A DNA stretch of 64,000 nt from Ursus arctos (taxonomy: Eukaryota > Chordata > Mammalia > Carnivora > Ursidae), in the NCBI RefSeq assembly GCF_023065955.2, contig NW_026622797.1, forward strand, positions 55,859,689-55,923,688, in the 5' to 3' direction. Positions 22,475-33,699 of the stretch are shown piece after piece. The notes under the pieces are model-generated. The model searched no databases, was not told the origin of the DNA, and saw only the letters and a list, made by a program, of their open reading frames with translations. Both the position numbers and the translations under genes were made by a program. Position 1 is the stretch's first letter. The number at the start of each line of letters is the position of its first letter.

Positions 22475-23680
22475 AGATCACAAAATTGGAATATAATAAG
22501 TAAGAGCAACCCTCATACATTTCAAATGAACTTCCTTCAGCATTGGGGGAGAGAGCCAATACTTGGATCATAAATTTCTCTTCAAATGTCCTCTTGGAAG
22601 ATTTCTCTTCAGCGTTACATCTTGTCCTATTTCTCCTCATTTTGATGCAGTCCACTGTTGAAAATGTTGCTGATCACTGCCTGGAATGATAGACTTTGCC
22701 TCTCAGAGGATTATACTCCGCTCCAAAGTGAGAGAGTTCTGTGAAAGGCAGTTTTCTCTTTTCTGTCCTTTTTCAAACTTTCTCAATCTTCTGTTTACTT
22801 TTCCAAATAATTTTTCTTCATTCAAAATTCCATATGCATCAGTCATTTTTCCCTGACATTCCATGTTTTCTTCCACAGAAGTATTACTAATCTATAAACA
22901 AAAAATAATGGATTACCCAAAACTTTATTTCCTCTCACCAGTGTAGGCAATGGCATCAAATTTATCTTTGTATACCGACTTGCTAAGTTTTCCTTCTAAT
23001 TTTAAAATCATAACAAAACAGTATCTCACTGTAACTAGGAAAGTGAACATGATTTATAGTCACAAATTCAAATATAAAGAGATCCTTATTTCTGAATAAA
23101 AGGAATATTGAAAGATTCAAAAAACTTTCTAAGAAAACTAACAAGTTTACATGCAGCTGTACATAAAGAGAAGAAACATGTTCTCTAGAAAGAAAAGAAA
23201 TGTTTAGGTACAATCAGTAAGAACAACTAATGTCTCAGGAAAAACAAAGTGTTTAATTTTTTTTATCTCTACACACTTATAAAAAGAAAAAAGAAGAAGG
23301 TGGGCTCTGGATGTTGCCCATTAATAAAATGAAAATGTAGAACTCTGATATAAAGCTTTGGTTATTTAACTAAAATAAAATTGTAAAATTTCTAAATATT
23401 TCATAAGGCATTAAATTGTATAATGTTAAAAGTATAAAAGACATACGTATCTGTATGAGAAACTAAACTGGTTGAAATTTCTAAAAAAGCAAATTAACAT
23501 GGAAATACCATCTGTCTGAGTGATGATGTACTTCCTGTTATATGAATTCTAGAAAAATTAGAAAAGCTGACACTAAAATATGCATAATGCAATATTGTTT
23601 TGAATAGTGACATTATAAATGATAGTTAACACATTTTGACTGCTTTTTATATAGCAGTAACTGGGGTAAGTGTTTTATAT
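22475..23680. other. No gene seen; AT-rich unassigned DNA
   Basis: No repeat family or coding pattern recognised. Confidence 0.45.
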
Positions 23681-23684
23681 GTAA

Positions 23685-23865
23685 GTCTTGGGAATCAGAA
23701 GATTTTATATTCAAGCTTCACATATGCCATTTACTCTATGGTCTGAAGCAATAACTTACTACTTGTGAAAATCATCTCTAAAGTGTGGTGATAATAGCAA
23801 ATAGCAAGAAGTGTGGTGTCTAAATTAGACGACACAATACACACGGAACTACCTGGTAAAAAATG
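23685..23865 (+). mobile_element. MIR SINE fragment
   Basis: 'TTCAAGCTTCACATATGCCATTTACT' followed by '...TAACTTACTACTTGTGAAAA' and 'TGATAATAGC' follows the MIR core order: tRNA-side body, core, then the late T-rich part. Confidence 0.65.
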
Positions 23866-24559
23866 TGTTCTCTTTAATTAGCATTTCTAATTTTCAGGAA
23901 TAGGTTGAAGCCTGGTTAATTTTTAAAAGTCAATAGTTTCAATATTTATATTTATTTTAAAATTTGCTGCTACTCTAAATGTTAAAGCTAATATAAATTT
24001 CAAAAAAAAAGCCAGTTGCTAAGGGTTATTCAAAGGGAAATTATATAAGCAAGGATATCAGTTTATAACTATGCTACATATATTAGGTCAATACTGAATG
24101 CCTGCCTAAAAGGAAAAAAAAAATAACCAAGTCTCAAAAAAAAAAAAATGTCTCCTATGATTAGGAATGTTCAAGACATAGATAAAATACTTTTTTAAAA
24201 ATTGAAGTGATGCTGGCTTGCAATTACAAGTCTTTTGTTCTTTTTTCTTGATTCTCAGAAGATTAGGCACTGGAAAGATGAAACTTCATAACACGGGAAA
24301 ATATAATTGAGACAGCAGGTTTAGAAAAAATATAGAAACAAGAAAAGATGATTTAGGCCAAATATAACTGTCCGTCTTGAGTAAGTAAGGTCATTCTAGA
24401 ACAGAGAGTTCATGTATGGAAACTTTAACAGAGAAAATAGAAGGAGAAACCCTCTTTTAATTCATTATATCATTTTACTACTGCATGCAAACAAGAAAAA
24501 TACAAGGAGGCAGTTTTAATGAGAGTAGCAGATATTATTTATTTCAGTTTTTGGTTTAA

Positions 24560-25010
24560 AAATCATTCCAAAATGAGTGGCATAAAACAACCACCATTTT
24601 ATTGTGTGGGGCAGGAATCGTGATAGAGCACATCCGAGAAGACATCTCTATTTCATACCTGGGACCTCAGTAGGAGAGACTCAAATTGCTGTGGGTGAAT
24701 TGTACAACAGAGGGCAAGAGTTATCTCAATGCTTCATTCACATTTCTGTCATTAGGCTGAGATGATTTATAGACCACAGTCAACTGTGAATGGTGACCTA
24801 CATGTGGCCTCTCTGTGTGACTCGAGCTTCCTCACGGTATGGTGACCATCTAGAGGCTGAACTTTTTACCGGGTGGCTGAGGGCTCCAAGAGTGGGTGTT
24901 CATGTAAGCAAGGCAAAGAATAAAGGTTCAGGTAAAATGGACAGAGAACATACACCCTTTCTTGGAAGGAGAGTAAAAGACGTAGTCATATGTTAAAAAC
25001 ATCATACTGC
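24560..25010 (-). repeat. Possible antisense MaLR-type LTR remnant
   Basis: 'GTGGCATAAAACAACCACCA' with 'TTTATTGTG' and 'GGCAGGAATC' is the usual start of an antisense MaLR-type LTR. The remainder is diverged. Confidence 0.4.
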
Positions 25011-25223
25011 TTTGTGCCACATCCCTTCAGTCTATCTCTGATTTCAGATTTATGTGCAAAAGGCATAATATCTGTGGTATGGGTTCCCAAGTGGGATGGA
25101 TGATATACTAGGAGAACTCACAAAACTCAGAAACACTATTATAGAAAAAAATCTATTAACTGGCATTGGCCAATTCAAACATATATAAAGCTATGAGAAT
25201 TAAATATTTAAAAGAAAATTATA

Positions 25224-25436
25224 GGGGCGCCTGGGTGGCACAGCGGTTAAGCGTCTGCCTTCGGCTCAGGGCGTGATCCCGGCGTTATGGGATCGAGCCC
25301 CACATCAGGCTCCTCCGCTATGAGCCTGCTTCTTCCTCTCCCACTCCCCCTGCTTGTGTTCCCTCTCTCTCTCTCTCTCGCTGGCTGTCTCTATATCTGT
25401 CGAATAAATAAATAAAATCTTTAAAAAAAAAAAATG
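25224..25436 (+). mobile_element. SINEC, sense, bear-type, young
   Basis: Perfect 14-bp TSD AAAAGAAAATTATA at 25210-25223 and 25437-25450. It has the GCACAGCGG head, 'GGCGTTATGGGATCGAGCCC' and an extra (CT)n expansion at about 25366-25379. One of the least diverged copies here. Confidence 0.97.
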
Positions 25437-25450
25437 AAAAGAAAATTATA

Positions 25451-26216
25451 ATAAAATAAGATACCTTGGGCCTCCAAGTTAAAAAATATATACTCAAATC
25501 ATAGATAAAAGAAAGAAAATCACGATGACAATATTTATCTCCAGGACAATGTATAAAAAAACACAGCAGTTTAGCAATACATCTCCAAAACTCATAAAAT
25601 GAGTGAGCTGAGCATTACATACTCAGTTGAATCCCCCTTTGATCATTAAGGTTACAAAGAACCACATTTAAATGTGAAGGAACACAGGGAATAATGTGCC
25701 TATGAGTCTTTACTTAGGAATCTAACCTAGTGTCTAGAGTTTGGAATCCAGTGTCCATTCTCTAGTAAAAGGAACACTGGGCACTAATGACTAATTACAG
25801 GATCTGGGGCAGGTAAGGTACAAAGAGATCCTGGGATATTTCTTACTTGAGAGCAAGTAAGAGAGCAACGAGTAGTGAGGACATACACAAAGCATACAGG
25901 ATCAAGCTTGAAGGAGTTCATGTTTACAAAATTTGGGACAATTTGAGTATCAAGAAGAATAATGTCTTCAACTGATTGTCAAGTAGGAATAAATGTAAAA
26001 AACACTGTGAGTCCATATTGATATACAAAAAGAGAGAAAGGACAGAAAAAAAACTTACCTGATCGCATTTGTGGTGATTATAATATCATCTCCTTATTCT
26101 AGAAATTGCTAATTAAAGGAAACAAATCAACCTCTAATTCTCATCCTCGGTTGATGAGAACAGCTCTTCTAATGTTAGAATGCCAACTAATTAATATAGA
26201 AAAGATAACAGAATTT
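25451..26216. other. No gene seen; unassigned DNA
   Basis: Nothing coding is recognised. Probably contains old, unnameable repeat sequence. Confidence 0.4.
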
Positions 26217-26231
26217 TAAAAAAAGAAAGCA

Positions 26232-26440
26232 GGGGCGCCTGGGTGGCACAGCGGTTAAGCGTCTGCCTTCGGCTCAGGGCGTGATCCTGGCGTTATGGGA
26301 TCGAGCCCCACATCAGGCTCCTCCACTGTGACCCTGCTTCTTCCTCTCCCACTCCCCCTGCTTGTGTTCCCTCTCTCGCTGGCTGTCTCTATCTCTGTCA
26401 AATAAATAAAATATTTGAAAAATAAAAAATAAAAAATAAA
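26232..26440 (+). mobile_element. SINEC, sense, bear-type, young
   Basis: Perfect 15-bp TSD TAAAAAAAGAAAGCA at 26217-26231 and 26441-26455. The tail is an irregular (AAAAAT)n tract. Confidence 0.96.
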
Positions 26441-26729
26441 TAAAAAAAGAAAGCAAACATTGTAGCCCCTGATAAGTAATTGATTCAGGCCATGATCATC
26501 AATAGATGTTTCACCCATTAGATAGTCACATAGTGCCAGAACAAAACCATATACAGTTTTTTGCTCTTCACAAGCTGAAATACTTTAAAGTATTTAAAGT
26601 ATCTTTCAGTACTTACCTTATACACACAATAGTGTAGTTTGCTAATAGAGGGTCCACCAGCCTAATGTGTTTCCCGATGTCATGTCACCTGCAAAGAGTC
26701 CAGGCCAGATGAAGTTTCACCCGAACCTA

Positions 26730-27010
26730 ATCAGTTCTTTAAACCCAACTTTCAATTTCATGAAAATTCAAGAGATGGAGAAATCAGTTTAATACCCAGG
26801 TGCACAATCAGACAAATCCAGACTACGTGACATTCTACAAGAAGACAGCCTTTATTTCTTCAAAAGGTAATGCCATGAGGAAAATCTAAGAGAGTGGTCT
26901 CTTTCTAGCTTCAAGAAAGCTAAAAAGTTATCCAGTATACAATGTGTGCATGTTGAAAAAGGCAGTAAAAATGATTTTTTGAGATAATTACGAAAATTTG
27001 AATATGGACT
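26730..27010 (+). repeat. Old LINE-like 3' UTR fragment
   Basis: 'CAGACAAATCCAGACTACGTGACATTCTACAAGAAGACAGCC' and 'CTTCAAAAGGTAATGCCATG' belong to a widespread old mammalian repeat, probably an L1M 3' region. The family name is uncertain. Confidence 0.4.
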
Positions 27011-27764
27011 GGATGTCAGCTGTTTAGAGAATTTAATTTTTTTTTTTTTGCTTAAATGGTATCATTTACTTAGAAAATATCCCTATTTTCAGTAGATGCT
27101 GCTAGAATTGGTGCTTCATGTATATGTGGCAAGTGTGGAAGTGTGTTAAAAATGATTAAATCTTTTTGATGTGCCTATGGGTGTTCATTGAAATTTTATT
27201 TTTTATTTAAATATTTCAAATAAAGTTTGTAACTATTAGGGAACTTAAATTTATTTATTTAAAAATGTTGAAATTAAAATATACTTGCCTCTAGTTTCTC
27301 AGTCTCCATACATTCTTCACCTTGCTGTCAGAATTAACTTGCTAAAACATAGGTCGACAAAGCTATTTATTCCTCGAGGCTTAGTTTAAATAACCACTTC
27401 CTCTCAGAAGTTTTATTTAACTACCCAGGAATAATCTATTGCTTTGCCTTTTTTTTTTTTTAATATATCCCCTCTGTTTTGTGTCAGAACAACTACAGAG
27501 TTGATATTCTTAGTCTAGTTTTTAAATTTTTCTTTCCCAACTTTAAATATAATGTCTTTTGGTATGCAACTGTATGCTTGAGATTTTGTCGGCTAAAACT
27601 CAACATTTAATTTTATAATATCCAGGCTATGAAGTTAGAAATTTTAAAAGTTATGACATTATTCAATATTAATATATAGGTGTTCAATTTGTTGAACAAA
27701 CATTTCATATTTTGTGTATTAAAAATAATAAGCATATTGTAATAAGCACATCTAAAATATTCTT

Positions 27765-27955
27765 GGGACACCTGGGTGGCTCAGTCAGTTAAGCATCTAA
27801 GTTCAGCTCAGGTTATGATTCCGGGGTCCTGGGATCCAGCCCCATGTGGGGCTCCCTGCTCAGCGGGGAGCCTGCTTCTCCCTGTCCTTCTGCCCCTCTC
27901 CCCTTCTTGTGCTCTCTCACTCTTAAATAAATACATTAAAAAATAAAAAATAAGA
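27765..27955 (+). mobile_element. SINEC, older 'GGCTCAGTCAGTTAA' type
   Basis: 12-bp flanks TAAAATATTCTT (27753-27764) and TAAAACATTCTT (27956-27967), one mismatch. The body has the CTGCTCAGCGGGGAGCC variant. Confidence 0.92.
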
Positions 27956-27967
27956 TAAAACATTCTT

Positions 27968-30900
27968 AAACATTTTAGCATTTTATTTTTAAGCATCGAA
28001 TCAAATAAAAAATACAACTTAATTAAAAGTCATTATTAACTATTGTGTCAAATATGAAATGTAAGTTTCATAATATATATTAAAAAATAAAAAATTCCTA
28101 AAGGTCCAATATGTTACTTTAAATATTGGAAATATCTACATCAAAGTTACTATCAAACATGATACAGCCTAATACATACATTTTGACATAAGCTATGAAA
28201 ATTGATACTCAGAGAAGTTTAAGCTTTTTTATTTCAAAATGCCTTGGTAATAATATAGACAATTTATGCTAAAACCATAAATGTTTTGAAAGAACTTTTG
28301 GCAGTGTTTTCTTCCTGAGTTGTTTTTAAAATAATGTATAATAGATGTGTGATAATATCCCTCAATAATAGAAGAAATTCTGGACACCTAAGCTACTCTA
28401 ATGTTATTTCTGCATCTGGGTCATTGATTCCATTTCTGTTGGCATCTTAGGTTGTTACTGTTACTGGCATTTTAATACCATCCTTTGTTGAGAGAAAATT
28501 TAGGTAATGAGAGTTTTGCATTTAATTAGCTCTCATGGATTTTATAGTCTGGATGACAAATCAATTCCCTTAATACACAAAACTAAATGAGAAACAAACA
28601 CTACCCCATTTAGTCTATTGATTTCCCCCATGTTTTTGCTGTCTCACTTTTATTTATTTATTTTTTGTATTTTTCTTGTCATGCTTGAATTGAAGCCTAA
28701 GCTTCCAGGCACAGTTGCTACCATTCGAGCTAGTCCTAAAAGTGAAATGAAGTACGCTCCTCTGCTCCTCTCGCTGACCTTCCTGGCCTTAGCTTAGTGT
28801 TAGATAACATATTCCCTCTCATACCAATAGCAGCGCTACTCCTTTCATGAAAAGCTGCTCCATCCATATGTATTAGGTAAGGCGTAAAGCGCTGACTGCT
28901 ATGTAATGCTTTTCTAGCACATAGAGCTTGCTCACTGCTTATGTCTCAGCTCAGGGGACAAAGAAAAGGCTTAAGAAGTCGTCTATTTGTTCTGAGGTCT
29001 TAGTTTATTCTGCCAAGAACTACAAACGGTTTTATATTTCTATATAGTTTTTGATGATGAGTCCACAAAGGAAATAATTTATATGGCTTCCTTCTTGATA
29101 CATTTCCTCTTACCCAAAAGAAATACATTTAAAAATAATGGATATAATTAAATTAAACACTCAGAAACACTCACAGACTCTAGCCTCTGCTTTCTAGACA
29201 GACTCTGACAGGATTCTTTGGTGGTAAAACAGAAATAAATATTATTTTCTAAATTGATACTGAAACAAATGAGAAGGCGGTTGTCATTTTTCTTTTGTCA
29301 TATTGTATTATTCCACACTGAGGAATAGCAACACAGCTATTCTAAAACATTCCCATGTTGTCAACCCCAGTAATGATTGTAAAATGACAACCTTTCCTGT
29401 AATCATATACATTTACCGACATATGCCTTGGATTCTGTGATATGTATATGCATTTAATTTTGTATTTTTTTGAGAGACCTCTTGGGTCAAGCGTGTCTTA
29501 GTTTATTTATGTCTGAATTGACAGACCACTCTTTTATATTCAAGATGCCATTTTCTAGAGGCAATATATCGGAGTGGTTAAGAATTAGGATGTTGTTGTG
29601 GCCATTTCTTTTGGAAAATACAATTCGTGACAACATAGAATATTCCCTTAATCTTGATACCTTTTAGCAGTCTTAAATTCTGTTGTTTCCCAAAAGGATA
29701 TTTTTAATTCTTCCCTAGTTATTAATGCATTTAAAATGTACAAGACATAGGTGATTTTTAACATATAGTTAAACATTTTTATATGATTATAAAAAGTAAT
29801 TATGTTGACAAGCAATTGATTTGAAAATGAGAGAAACTCATGAAGGTTCAGTGTTATTAATGAGCATGATGACTCCCAAAAATGCGATAATAAAATAAAT
29901 GAAATAGAGAAGCCACTTTGGCATAACTTCTTTGGCACAACATTTTAAGCTTTATAGTTTTTCTTATAACCAAATAATAAAGGAGTCTTTCTTGAAATCT
30001 TTAATCATCCGTATTGAAGTTAATTACTTCAAACTAAAGATTAGCCGTGAGCTGGGTAAATGGTTTCAGAAGATAATAATATTATGAAACCACATAGTCA
30101 TGACAAGAGATACTTAAGATATTAAAGAAATTAATATGGTCTGTTCTCAGTGAGCTAATAGAGATTCAAAGGATTTGAGTAATAAACACATACTTGGAAA
30201 CTTTACAAGATGGTAAAGGGAGCTGTGGTGTACAAAATTAGACTTCTGGGTCAAAGTGTTACTCTGTGATGTAGTCCTTTTGAAATTGATAATTAAACAA
30301 TCATATTTTCCCAGCTGACACAGGCACATTTTCTACACGATGAAAGTTTATCTAACTGTGCATTTTAACTGGAAAGCATGAAAAAAATAATATGCTCTAA
30401 TTGTTTAGAATGGTGCTTTTTTCCAAATGGCTTGATGATTTCCCACTCTAAACTAAAAACACGAAGTTCCGGGTGAACAGGCTGGCACTCTGTGGAAAAG
30501 TTGTAACTTTGTCTTACGTAGTATGGAAAAACACAACAGCAACAAAAAAGGAGATCTTTTATGATAGCTGAAACCCACAAGCCAGAAGAAGCTGGTTATA
30601 GATACTGAAGTTTAGAGCTGGTAATGTGAGAAGTTGAGCAGATGCTGGAGGTTTAAAAAATAAATTAAAAAGGCTGGAGAGATCATTTATTCTGAGAAAA
30701 TTTAATAGCCGTTTGAGAGCCTTTAACGCTCACGATCAGCAGCAAAACTGTACTAATAAGTTACTTAATACCTTTATTCCAACTGTTAGCTGAGCATAAG
30801 CAAAAACGATGTTTAGAAAAGGAGAATGGACTGAGATTTATCATGGGTAATAGAAAAGATTTTTAAAAACCCCACAAAAACAAGCAATATAAGAGATTAA

Positions 30901-32103
30901 ATGGGAGTGAGAGCTCTGGCTAATAATACAGTCCTTCAATTTCAAATTAGATTTGTGTTTCTTTTAATACTTAATTCTAACATCTTCCATCGGTCGTTTA
31001 AAAACAGAATTAAACAAGTGGAGAACATCACCTAAAGGAAGACTGGTATTTTTATGTATTAAAAAGCACAATCAAATAAGCAAACATATTTAATTAAGTT
31101 AGGTATCTCTCGTTTCCACTTGTCCCCATGCTGGTATACATCCTTCTCCTCCTCCCAAGTACTTGCATCTGATAGTACTGTTCAACTGCTGGCAAATTAC
31201 AGAAATCAACAGAGAAATTAAAAGAATTTGTCACTTGTGTCAGTAGCAAATATTAGGCGTTTGGGAAACCTTCCTTATCCCACTTCTCCATGCATCGCTG
31301 GTGCTGTTATTTATCGTGGAATTTACCACACAATAATAAATAAATAAATAAATAAGTACATGTTTCTTACTTTCATATCACAGATTGTTTTTAAATATAG
31401 CAACCTCTAGAACTAGAAAGGAAAAAAGGATAAAACAACAGTTTCAGGAACTAAGTTCAAAAAATCCATAATCTCTTATATTATCATGGGCATGTAACAA
31501 AGCACAGGTTAGGTGCTTAAGCAGTACTGAATGCAATTACAAGTTTATCTGAGTATATATATAAACTGTCCCCTGTAACTCATCAGTTTGTGGTTCCGGT
31601 AAGAGTGGCCTTAATAGTTCATCTCTAAACCTCCCAGCTATGTAAAGGCCTTAGGCCTTTCGCTTCCTCACACTGTGGCTTGTTAGAAATGGGGATGAGG
31701 ATGAGCTAGAAAACGGATCGCGGGGATTGCATATGCCTCGAGCAGTTCTGTAGACCTTCTCACACACCCTCCGTGCCCCTTGCTCGAATTCCCCTGCCAT
31801 GTCTCCTGCCTAGTAAAGAAGTGGGGTGGCCCACCCTTGATCTTTTAGATCTGTAATGTTGTCAGCTGTAGACAATTGAAAAAGCAAACAAAAAACTCCT
31901 TACCCTTGTAACACCAGTAATTTTAGAGGGTTTCATCTGCAGATAACTCAAAAAATTAGCAATTCCTTTCCTTCCTTCCTTCCTTCCTTCCTTCCTTCCT
32001 TCCTTCCTTCCTTCTTAACTTCCTTCCTTCCTTCCTTCCTTCCTTCCTTCCTTCCTTCCTTCCTTCCTTCTTAACTTCCTTCCTAACTTCCTTCCTTTCT
32101 TTC

Positions 32104-32155
<52 letters not shown>

Positions 32156-33140
32156 TTCCTTCCTTCCTTCCTTCCTTCCTTCCTTCCTTCCTTCCTTCCT
32201 TCCTTCCTATTTTACTACCATACTCCTCTTTCTTAGGACATATAAGTTAGTAGAACTCCATTTTTTTTCTACAACTACACATCTGAGGAATATGCATATT
32301 TCTCTTTTTATCAATGAATCACCATTTAATAATTTAATGACAAGTGTATGAGGTTCTGTGTGTGTTGAGTGGGCTGGTGAGAGGATGAGAAATAGATGTG
32401 TAGAAGGAAAACAACTTTCAAAACGTCATATTCATATCTCCAGAAGTGCAATGGTTGAAAAATTTACCTCACCGTCACCACCACTACCACTATGATTTTG
32501 AGAAAGGTCCTTGGCTTAGAGTCACCAATAACAGGCAATGAGGAGAGGGTTTTGAACACCAAGAGGCTGCATGCTCACCTTATGCTGTATCTACAACCGC
32601 ATCTGGCCCACTGACACACAAATCATCTTCTGTGCTCTGTCCCGTTGCCCTTCACTGAAACTTGACTTTTATTGCCCCTCTCCAGTCTGTCTGTATGTCA
32701 AACCAACTGTTAAATGAGAACATTTCACTAGATGCCCATTGAAATGTTTCAAGTACCCTGACAGTTAAGAAGGGTTTGTCTGCTCAGAACAGATGGAAGC
32801 TCTGGGCAGGGCAAAATGGGATGTTACCTGATCCACATATTGGCACTTCAAAGTCTAAACTTGAGCCAAAAAAAAAAAAAAATACCAAGAGACGTTGTCA
32901 CAAATATACCAGACTCTTCAAACCTTTTTCCCCCCTTCAAAAAAAAAAAAAAAAAATCAGTTAGGTCCTGGAAAAGGTCTAAAAAAGTTCTTATATGGAT
33001 GAAATCTATTTCTAAGGGTTGCACATAGACTAATAACTTGAAAAGCATATGAACCATTTGTTTACACTAGATGGCCATCTCCTTAGGGCAAGAAAAAAGG
33101 TTTGATCCATTTTTATACATTCAAAATCTATCCATCCGAT
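27968..33140. other. Repeat-poor, AT-rich DNA without a recognisable gene
   Basis: No SINEC, L1 or LTR is seen. A weak MIR-like patch occurs at about 29555-29625, and the large pyrimidine microsatellite lies at 31966-32208. Short frames have no domains. Confidence 0.5.
31966..32208 (+). repeat. Compound (TTCC)n/(CTTT)n microsatellite
   Basis: About 243 bp of pure pyrimidine blocks: TTCC, then CTTT (about 32095-32157), then TTCC again. 'CTTCTTAACTTCC' interruptions recur with a period near 57 bp, which suggests that a larger unit was duplicated. Confidence 0.95.
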
Positions 33141-33149
33141 AGTTTATGT

Positions 33150-33680
33150 CAAATATTTAAAGACTATTGTGTTAGGCACTTTCCTAGGAACTATACCCTT
33201 CCATCTGGATGTTACAGTCTCCCTTCTCAGAGAAAGACATTTAAGCCAATTAGTTTAATATCTTTTCATAACCAATCTGCTGGAGGTGTAGACAGTGTTC
33301 TGTGGGGGCACAAGGAATGTTGGGGTGGCAAGTTCAGAGTTTCTTGGAGGAAGCCACACTTGAGATGAGCTATGAAGGATACCAGAACACAGATAAATCA
33401 AGTTTGCAGGGAGGAGAGATGAAGTACCATTCAGGGAAAAGTAACAACACCGTAACAAACTGGTATGTTTGGGGAACTAGAGGTAGAGGCAAGGTTGAGC
33501 TTGAGAGGGAACACAGAAGGAGGGATTGTGTTCTTTATTCTGAAACATATGGGACCACAGAAGGATTTTATTACAGGGACTGGTATGATCATATTTGGAT
33601 TTTATAAATATCCCTTCTGCGGCAGCAAAATTTATAGGAGTGGAAAAAGACTGAAAGCAGAGGTGCAAGTTATATTTTAC
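33150..33680 (-). mobile_element. L2 fragment, antisense
   Basis: 'CACTTTCCTAGGAACTATAC', 'GAGGAAGCCACACTTGAGATGAGCT', 'GAAGGAT', 'ACTGGTATGATCATATTTGG' follow the order of an antisense L2 3' half. The 101-residue open frame across it is repeat noise. Confidence 0.6.
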
Positions 33681-33699
33681 TAAATATAGCATTCTTATA

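Noticed and set aside
22281..22655. 124-codon antisense open frame
   Set aside because: Much of it is SINE read in reverse ('DRERDSQREREHRQGSGRG'-type). The same phrase recurs at other SINEs.
28680..28800. Possible short exon-like stretch with lower AT content
   Set aside because: No conserved peptide, no convincing splice sites and no link to neighbouring frames.
31966..32208. CRISPR-like regular repeat
   Set aside because: Plain tetranucleotide microsatellite in a mammalian genome; no spacers.
33302..33607. 101-codon open frame with glycine/arginine-rich peptide
   Set aside because: It lies in an antisense L2 fragment and overlaps other open frames on both strands; no coding signal.
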